Both the position numbers and the translations under genes were made by a program. Below are positions 49,501 to 59,300 of a DNA stretch of 64,000 nt, piece after piece. Within the stretch, counting starts at the first letter, position 1. The number at the start of each line of letters is the position of its first letter. The DNA lies in the NCBI GenBank assembly GCA_029168955.1, contig JAPDOI010000446.1, positions 1 through 64,000 on the forward strand. Reading direction: 5' to 3'. The notes under the pieces were generated by a model. The model ran no database searches. It had not been told where the DNA came from and was given only the letters and a program-made list of their open reading frames with translations. Source of the DNA: Aplectana chamaeleonis. Lineage: Eukaryota; Nematoda; Chromadorea; Rhabditida; Cosmocercidae.

Positions 49501-52500
49501 TTGTTGCGACTCCCCGCCCCCGTAACGAAATTTCGCAGCCTCGCTTGACGCTGCCTTTGACAAGGTCTGTGTAAAAATACAGATTGTTGAACGCAAGAAT
49601 AAACTTAATCATACTTTTTTTAAGAAGAAAAATGGTTTTCTCTCCACCTCCTCAGAATTTCCACTCTCAGACACATTGTTGCTCAATTGCCTCTTCAGCT
49701 CACTGACGGTCCTACCCACTCTGGTGATGTATTGAGAGCCAAAGAGGTGTGGGACGGTTAACCGTAGAGCCGGGATCACAGATTCCGTTGCCAGAATCAC
49801 CTTAGGACAGAACCGCTCGCGCTGAGTATATGCGCTCATGACGCACTAAACACGTGACGAAAACGAGGCTGATTCCACATTGCGGTCTGTCGCTGACGTC
49901 TCGCACTTAGCGTTGTCGCGCTCGACGTTAGGTCATTATGTAGAGGAAATGGCTGCTAGTTCTCCACAGGACACATATGATTGATTTTTGAGCAGCTTCC
50001 CAACGCGTTCTGCCCGTATCACCAGGGTTGGTCACAAAGAATTCGCCAACTCTAGCGTAGACTGTAAACTTCCTGACAAATTTGAGGATGCTTATATTTC
50101 TCTGGGAGACCTACCTTCTTCTGCGCATATCTCAGACAAGGCACGATGAGCGAATGAGAGATCCAGAAGATTACGAAGACTTGTGGCAAGTTGAACAGCT
50201 AAAAGGATTATCTATAAAGCATTACAAGCGCTAGCGGCCCGTTCATAATATGGCACAGCGACTTTGGCGCGTCGTACGAATGATATCCGCAGAGCATGGT
50301 TGCACCGTTTTGGCGTGGTTTATGCTGCCGAGATGTCGTAAGTTCGTGCCGTGGCGGTGTGGAGGAAAGAAGATCGCCTCCGTGCAAATTGACGTCATCC
50401 CCTCCACGAAGAGGGTTTTTGTCATGGGAGAGATGCTGGCCGGACGCAGCTCTCCTTCGGATTCTCTTCAAAGGGCCGGCGTGGAGAGGAATCCTGGACC
50501 CACTCAGAAGAAGAAGTACCCATGAGCCACATGCGGCAGGAATGTCACGTGGAATGGAACCAGCGTCCAATGCTTTGGATGCCAAATGTGGGTGCATCTC
50601 TCCTGTTCGGGTCTCAGCTCTGTGAGGCATCATAACTCTTCTTTTCGATGTGTTTTGTGCTCCTCACCTACCACCTCTAATTCCTCTAACTGCAATCGCC
50701 CCCTTTCCATTATACATATAAATCTGAATGGTCTTCGTGCCAAGCTTTCTCAACTTTCTCTCTTCGCACGTACTTACCATCCAGACGTCATCATGGTTCA
50801 AGAAACCAAGCTCTCTCCATCCCATAGCTATCCTCTTCCCAATATCCCAGGCTATACTTCTTACCATGTTCCAAGGTCAACTCTTGGCGGAGAAGTTTTC
50901 ACTTTCTTATTATCTACTCTTCCCTCAAACCTCATACCTCACACTCTCACGGACGGTACTCTCGAGTACCTTCCGGTCCATCTCCCCCTTAAAACTCCCC
51001 TCTTTCTTTTCAATATCTATATTCCCCCTACCACCTCATGCCCTTCATCTTATGACTCTATTCCACTTCTTAAGCAGCTGAGCGACTGCTCCCTCTCATC
51101 CTCGGTTTTTTTCGCGGGTGATTTCAACGCTGACACCTTTTGCTCGTCTCTCGGTCCTGATGCCAGAGGAAATGACGTCGAAGAATGGGCAGATGAGTGC
51201 GACCTGGTCATCTTAAACGATGATTAGCCCACTCTTCTGCCTGCCAACGGCCGATCTTCTAGCCCAGACATATCTTTTGTCTCGTCCGACTTTCCTAACT
51301 GCTGCTCATGGTCTACCTCAACTACTTTGCTAAGTGACCATGTTCCTGTCTTTGTCCACATCGATCTATCCAATTCTCTCGCTCCCTATTCGGGCGTTCG
51401 CCAACGTTTTAATCTTAATTTAGGCCGAGCAGACTGGAGCCTGTTCAGTGAAGTTGTGCTTCGCCTGTCGGCAGATTACCCTTGGAATGGAAGCGTGCAC
51501 CAGAAAGAGTGCCATCTATGGGGCCACGAATGCGGCTATTCCTATCGGTCGTGGAAAGACATTTTATCCTGATGTAACCAGGGAAATAATCGACAAAATC
51601 AGAACGAGAGATGCGAGGAGAGCGGTAGATCATCTAGACCCAGTAGTAGCTGAACTTGACAATGAGATCAGAAAGGATCTAGACAGGCACAAGAAAGAAG
51701 AGTGGGAAAAGTTCACTGGACAGTTGGATTTCAAGACGGACAGTGCAGCTACCTGGAAGGTTTACGGAAACTCTCGGGTAAGAGCTCGCCTGCTACCGTC
51801 TCCACAATCGAATTCAACAACGGCGTATTCAAATCAGGAAAGAAAGCCGTTTATGAGCTCGGGAAAACTTTTTTTATCCCCAGTGCTAAACGAGGTCCGC
51901 AGAATAGAGTGACTGTAAAAGAGCTGTGCCGCCTCCCGCTTATGAGCACGGCCGAAGCTTTTACTACGACGCAAGTTGAGAAGATTATAAGGGAAATGCG
52001 GAACTCTAGAGCTGTTGGTCCTGATGGGATATGTCCTGCTGTCTTGAAGAAGATCGCCACTGACCTACTACCGCTTCTCACTGATGTGATAAACAGCTCG
52101 TTCAGGTCGTGTACAATCCCGCAGAATTGGAAGACGCCAAACGTCGTGCCGCTGCCCAAGCCTGGCAAACCCCAAGCTTCAGTCAAGGGGTATCGTCCCA
52201 TTAGTTTGCTGTCCTCTTTTGCTGAAGTAGCTGAAAAGCTGATCGCTAAGGACCTGGCTGAGCATAACGAGAGACAGGTGTTTCAGCATGGATTCAGCAA
52301 AATGCATTCCACCACGACAGCTTTGTTAGAAATTACTAGCTTTGCAATTGATGATTTCAAAGCCTATAAGCCGCGGAGAACTGTAGCAGTTGCCTTGGAT
52401 CTCACTAAGGCTTTCGACACAGTGAATCTTGGAATCTTATCAAGCAACTTACTGGAGTCATCAATCCCGCCGTGGCAAAAGCGTTGGATAGCTGAGGGAA

Positions 52501-53288
52501 GACGAGCTAAAGTGATGTTCCAGAATCACGTTTCAAACGGCATTCCGATTGCAGCTGGTTTCCCGCAGGGCGGCGTATTGTCGCCTGCCCTCTTCAGTCT
52601 GTACCTCGAAGATATGCCCGCCCCTCCTCAAGATATCAAGGTGGTAGCTTACGCCGATGACATGACCGTCTTGTGTCGAGATCGGGACATAAATGTGGCC
52701 GCCACTAAGATCAGCGAGTACTTGATCACGCTGAAAAGTTTCTTCGACCGCAAAATGCTGAAGATTTCTGAGTCAAAGTCATCGGTTTCCGTACTCACAA
52801 CGGACCCATCTAAACACAGCTCACATCCGTATGTCGTATGGAATGGAGATCGTTTACCTGCGGCCCGCTTCCCAAAATTTCTCGGACTCGTGCTCGATCC
52901 ATCGCTCAAGTTCCATAAGAACACAGAACAGAAGCAGGCTATCGTTAAAGCGAAGCTCAACAAACTTAGAGCCCAGGGCGATACTTCATCGGGTAGTAGC
53001 AAAGAAACCATTATCACAACGTATAGGGCGATTCTGCATCCTGTACTAGAATACGCGGCACCAGTTTGGCAGCATCAAGTCTCAGAATCCTCTTGAACCA
53101 AGATGTAACGCGTACAGAATGCAGCTCTTCGTATCGCCACCGGATGTGCAAGAAGTTCTCCAGTCGATCACTTGCATGCTGAGACCCGCTTATTACCAGT
53201 AAGGGAGCACTCCCAGCTCCACGCCCAACAAGTTTTCATCAACATTGTCAAACAACCTAACCACCCCTCTTGGAGAATGCTAAACCTT

Positions 53289-53331
<43 letters not shown>

Positions 53332-56300
53332 CAGAAATCCATTCGCCGATGCTCCCAGTAAAGTCAATCTGTAAAGATGACACGACTCACAGCAAGAACG
53401 ACTCCGTCTATTGCGCGAGGAGCATACTCAGTTCGTACGGTGTCAATTGGGAAAGGCGGCCATTGATCCCATACTGGGAGTAGTGCCGCCCCGAGTCTGC
53501 ACATCCGAGGCTCAACTAGGAAGAAGGGACAGATGCACCCTAGCATCGCTGCGCTGTGGTCACTCTACTTTGCTCATGTCCTACGTCAGCAAGATAGACA
53601 GTAGCAAATCAGATGTTTGCCCGGACTGTGGCTGCCTCGGCCATGATACGGCACACCTTTTCAAATGTCCTGCGAGACCCACCACGCTGACCGTAATGGA
53701 CTTATGGACGAATCCGTTACTGGTCGCCCAGTTTCTCAACCTATGACAAAACCCTCAATGTGGCTGTGAAGAAGAAGAAGGAGAAGAAGGCGTGGTTTAT
53801 GATGAAAATGTATAATAACCGAACCCGTTGCATATTGGCAGGCGATAGGAACGAAAACGACATTCAATAAGGTCAGAACACACAATAAACTCATACAACG
53901 GTTTACGTAAGGATTAAATGAAGGATAACGATTGAAGCTGCATACCCGACTCATCTAAGAAGAACAAATACTTCAGAGAAAAAATGAGATTTGCTTTTCA
54001 GAATGTTTCCTCAAACTATAAGGAATCCCTCGCAGAATTGAAAAAAACCTAGAAGACTACTCGAGGATGATCAGTCCAATCCGATGACTACAGCTAAATC
54101 ATCGGTGCCATCGCAGAGAAGGGGGGCCACTATGGTACGATGCAGGAGGCCACGCCCATTTTACCGTGCCGCCGCGCAATTTAAGCACCTCCCCGGGGTT
54201 CCCCTCCTCTTAGAAAATCAGGAGAGTCGTCGCGGCCAGAAAAAAACGGGCTTGGCCAAGTACGATACCACAGTGTACGATGTACGATACCCCTCGCTGC
54301 GATAGCACCACGGGACACATATAAAAGCTCGGTGCTCTCGCAGGGGGGGGCACAATGGCGCGATGCACTTGGCCACGCCCATTTTACCGTGCCGCACTGA
54401 ATTTGAGCGGGCGGCGGCCAGATGGTACGCCGCGCGTGGCGGAGAGCATGCGTTTCGTGCCGCGTCGCTACGTACCACCACGCGTTTATAAGCTCATTTC
54501 CCTTCAGGATGTTTGAAAAGCCGCCTAACACCCATATGATAGTATCAGTGCAAGAAGTTAGCAGAATAAAGGTTTATGGAAGCAAACGTCAACAGTATAC
54601 TTCGGACCGAATTATATTATTTGAAAAATATTCGAATGATTTTTCGAATTTCGAATCATTCAAAATTCGAAATTTTTGGTTTTCGAATAATATTCGAAAT
54701 TTGAATATTTTGAAAACGGGCTTTCGAATACTATTCGAAATTCGAATACTTCGTAAAAAGCGATTTCGAATAATATTCGAAATTCAAATATTTCGAAAAC
54801 AGACTTTCGAATAGTATTTGAAATTCGAATATTTCAAAAACAGACTTTCGAATAATATTTGAAATTCGAATATTTTTAAGAGCATATTCGAATTTTTGAA
54901 ATTCGAATAATCGAAGGGCACAATCACCATTTCATAAGAAGTTCTTTTCTTTCTGATCAACCTCTGAAAGCACACTCCATCAAGGCACCACCTTGGTCTT
55001 TTCACCCCACGCCCGATTTGAGGTTCTCACATGCTTGGATCGTGTGAACTATTGCTTCACCGTACAAGGCGCTCCATCAGTGGGATAGGCTGGCTTGAAC
55101 GGCCAGCCAACGCAAACCGTTTTCTCTCGTTTTGGCATTCATTATGTAGCTGTCAGGCAGATATGGACAGTACCAGGGTTTTAGCTTTCAAACCCCTCCC
55201 GTTCCAGAGAAACAGTTACTCGAAATAAGGACGGGAGCGATTGAGCTCACTAATCTACAATGACTACCCTAGAAACATTAGCTCAGAGTGGTCTTCGTGG
55301 CTGGAAAGATTTGGTTTCGCTCAGGCCTTGTGAAATACGATTTGCGAAATACGAAAAATTTGAAAACTTACGATTTACTACTTACGAAAATATAAAATTC
55401 AGTTACGCGCAGCCCTGCGCGTCGCGGCAGGACGCCGCGCCTCTCGGCGGAGAGAGTATAAACGTCGCCTAAGGTCAATGGTATACATTGTCGCTGCCAT
55501 GAGCGACTGTCATGGCATTTAGCACAAATGCGGGACCAGCATCGGAGCAATAGCACTGGCCGTCGTAGGAACAGTTGTCGCGTGTTCGTCGCAGCAACGT
55601 GTCGTGGAGGGCTGACACACTGCAAATGTGCCTATGCCTGTTGTTGCCACTGTCGCTGTCACTATGCAGCGCACTGCGATAGCGACAGATTTAAAGGGCG
55701 GTCGCTGTCGCTGTGCAGAGCGACGCGACCTCGTGTCGCAAAACTATACCATTGGCCTAACGCCCTTTTCATACCTTTGCTGCCGCGTCAAATGCCACTC
55801 ATTAAGAAAAATGATAAAACGCGACAAACGCGGCGGTGGCGGAGAAAACGTTCTCGATCGTTATTACCGCTATAGCGGCGCTTTACTGGCTCGTTACCAG
55901 TTGCGATCGCGAATCGATTTCGCCAGCACTCTCATATGGAAAGAAACTAGTTGCCAACTTCCGGCTAATTTTCTAGTAATCTAAAACTCTGGCTTCATTG
56001 TAGCTCAAAAGCGGCATTTTCCGTGGCGGCGAAAGGGCGTTAGGGGTCATTTATACTCCCGCCGCCGAGCGGCGCGGGGTAGTGCATTAATGTAACATTG
56101 ATCACGCGGCGCGGCACGATCGATATCATAGGATTGCACTTCGCCGCGCCACTCGGCGGCGAAAGTATAAACGACGCCTAAGGGTTTCAAGCTCGCGTGT
56201 TCAACCCTGCCCCCCCCCCACTGAGGTCGTGCAAGCTCGGCGGCAGCGAATTTGTCTAGGCCGCGCCGTGGCGTAGTAGCAGGTCTTGAGAGCGGAGCTA

Positions 56301-59300
56301 GGGTCTCAGCGCTTGGGTGCGATAAGGCGTTTCCTAGAAAAGGATAGTGGTGGTCAAGTCTTGGCTGAAGCCAAGCGTCTTGTGCTAAACGCGCGTGACA
56401 AGCTTGCCGAGACTGAATACTCCAGCGGCGACGCTATGGCGGAGCGAATTAAAATGGACCCTAACTTTGCCGAGCAAGCAAAATCTGTACATGCGATCAC
56501 TATCATAGTAGCAGAAGATAGCACTAAAATTAATTATTATCAAACAAAATGAAATTGAAGACGGAATATTAATGAAATTGATGAAAAAATTGTTACGGCC
56601 GCCACCATGGTAGAGAGGGCGTCACGCGCGTGGCGAGGCGTCAGGCTATTAATACATCAACGCCACGCCCGCGCGTGCCGAATGAATAGCGCCTAACATT
56701 GTGGTAGGCCGATGAATTTTTCTACAAAGTGATAGTCACACTAAATGACAGCTAAAAACTAATTTTTAAAATCGGACTATCATTTCTGAATTCGGGAAAA
56801 TTTATCCGAAAAATAGAAGATTATTCGGAAATTTTGATTTTCGAATATGTGATCGATCACTGGTCGAGAGATCGCCGCGTCGAACACACGTGGCACGCAC
56901 GGAAGCGAGGAGGTAATGAACCTATCGAATTATTCGAAAATCCGAAATTCGAAAAATACCATTTTTGAGTTTATTCGAAAACTTGAAATTCGAAAAATTT
57001 GATTTTCGAATATATTCGAAAATTTGAAATTCGAAAAAAAAAGATTTTCGAATAGATTCGAAAATTTTTACAGTTTTACCCAAGTGTAGTCTACAGGTAA
57101 CTTGGGAACGACTTCTTTTGTCGCCTGAATTATGTGAACGGGGTAGGTTCTGACTAAGATCGCAAAGAATTCTCCATTTTTAGATTATATACGATAAGAT
57201 GGAATGTCCTAGCACCCAAAAGACGGTTCTTAAAGTAGAATGCAGTGACTTTATTTTTGTTGACTATATGATAGACGACGGTGGTACGCCGCGATGCAGC
57301 AAGCGTCGCTTGTTCTCGCCGCGCGCGGCGTCCCACCCTTCCTGCACCCAATTTCTCCCGTCCGAAGTCAAAAAAAAATTCCCTCCCCCCTTCCAAAATC
57401 AGGAGTCGTTACGACACGAAACAAATGGGCGTGGCCAAGTTCCATACACAGTGCCCCCCCCGCTGAGATACCACCAAAAGCTCAGGCCTAATGCATACTT
57501 GCCGCGACGCACGCCCGCGATAGTGCATATCAGCCATATCGATTTTTTCGTCGAAATTCATCACAACCACTATGTCGCGTCGCCGGAAGTATGCAGTAGG
57601 CGGTGCTATGTGGTATGGGAGGCCACTGTGGCGCGATGCACTTGGCCACGCCCACTTCACCGTGCCGCAATAAATTCAAGCACCTACCCGGGGTTACAAG
57701 AACGCTTTTAGTGTGCTAGCGGAGATTAGATGCTGTAATCGTTGCCGCAAAATTAAATGCATTGGCAGTGTTGGCTGCGGGCAAACCAACAAATTTGACG
57801 GCGACCAATGGTTTTCCAACCGTCATCCCTTAAGGGTTTTCTGAAAAGGTCCAGAAACAGGCTGGGTGCTATCCCACCGGGGGGGAGGGGGGAGTGCACT
57901 TGGTTATCGCACTTGGCCACGCCCATTTTTCCGTGCCGAAAAGCATTTATTCCACCAAACTGCGGTTTTGCTAACCTTCCATAACCAGGAGAGCAGTTGC
58001 GGCTCGGAAAACGCGTAAGACCAAATCAGGGTTGAACAAGCCGTTGCGACCGGTGACCTAAATTTCACGACCCCCCCCCTGGTGACCACCAAAATTTTTA
58101 CGAGCCGAAAAATTTTTTTTGGGGGACGAAAAAATTTTCATAACCAAGATTTTTACGAACCCAGCCCCTCCCCCTCCTGGGATGGAGAAATAGTCCGGTG
58201 CAGCTCCTCCTCAATCTACCTTTCCGAGTGGTTTGGAGATTAACCCCAATTTTCTGAAAATTCTACGAACCCCCCCCCCCCAGTTTTCATTTTTTTCGGA
58301 AAATTTCCCATTTTTTTCACGACCCTCCGTTGCGACCGGTCGCAAACCTGCCCAACCCTGGACCAAATGCAACAATCAAGTGCCCCTTCCCCCTATTGCG
58401 ATAGCACCGGATCCTAACTCAGTTTTGGACACTGTAGTACACCAATTTCATTAGAGTATAACGGTCCCGCACTCCATCTCCACCAAAAAACACATGGAGC
58501 AATAAAAAGAGGAAAAAATTATGGTGCTATTGCAGCGGAGGGGGTACTATGGCACGATGCATTTGGTCACTCCCATTTTACCGTGCCGCACTGAATTTGA
58601 GCACCTTTACCCGAGGTTTCCCTCCTCTGCCAAAATCAGGGGAGTTGTAGCGGCACGAAAAAACGAGCGTGGCCAAGTGTGATGCCACAATGCCCCCCTC
58701 CCGCAGCGATAGCACCAAAATTGTCAGATGCCGTCAAATCAGTTGTTTAGACTGCAAACAACAGCGGCGAAGCATTTAATTCCACGGCAAAGATTACGGT
58801 ACCTACTTTCCACTAGCACACTCAGAGCGTTCCTGTTCCGGGGTTGCCCTCCCCTGCCAAAATCAGGAGTCATTGCGGCATGGAAAAATGGACTTGGCCA
58901 AGTGCGATACAACAGTGACCCCCATGCCAAATAGCACCCACTAGGCATTACTGAAGACAGTTATCCCCTGTAAAAAAAAACTAGTCTCATCACTCATGGC
59001 GCGAGCGGCGCGCGCGATGCTGCTCCCCCCATCTGTCATGCAATCTCTCGCTATCTCCAACCTCCGCTCCGCACCAGCTCGCGTAGAAACCATGAGAATT
59101 TGGCGGTTTTACAGCCTGTACCCTTCTTACGACGCGGCAAGTTACGCCGCGCCATACGACGGACAGCACGCTAGCGCTTGTGGAAGTACTGCATGGAATA
59201 CATACAAGCCAGTAATGACCGAAATTACCCGGCCTACCCCCGATCCACAGTACCCCTGTTCGTGGCGGGACCACGCATGGATTCTTGGTGTGCCCGATCA

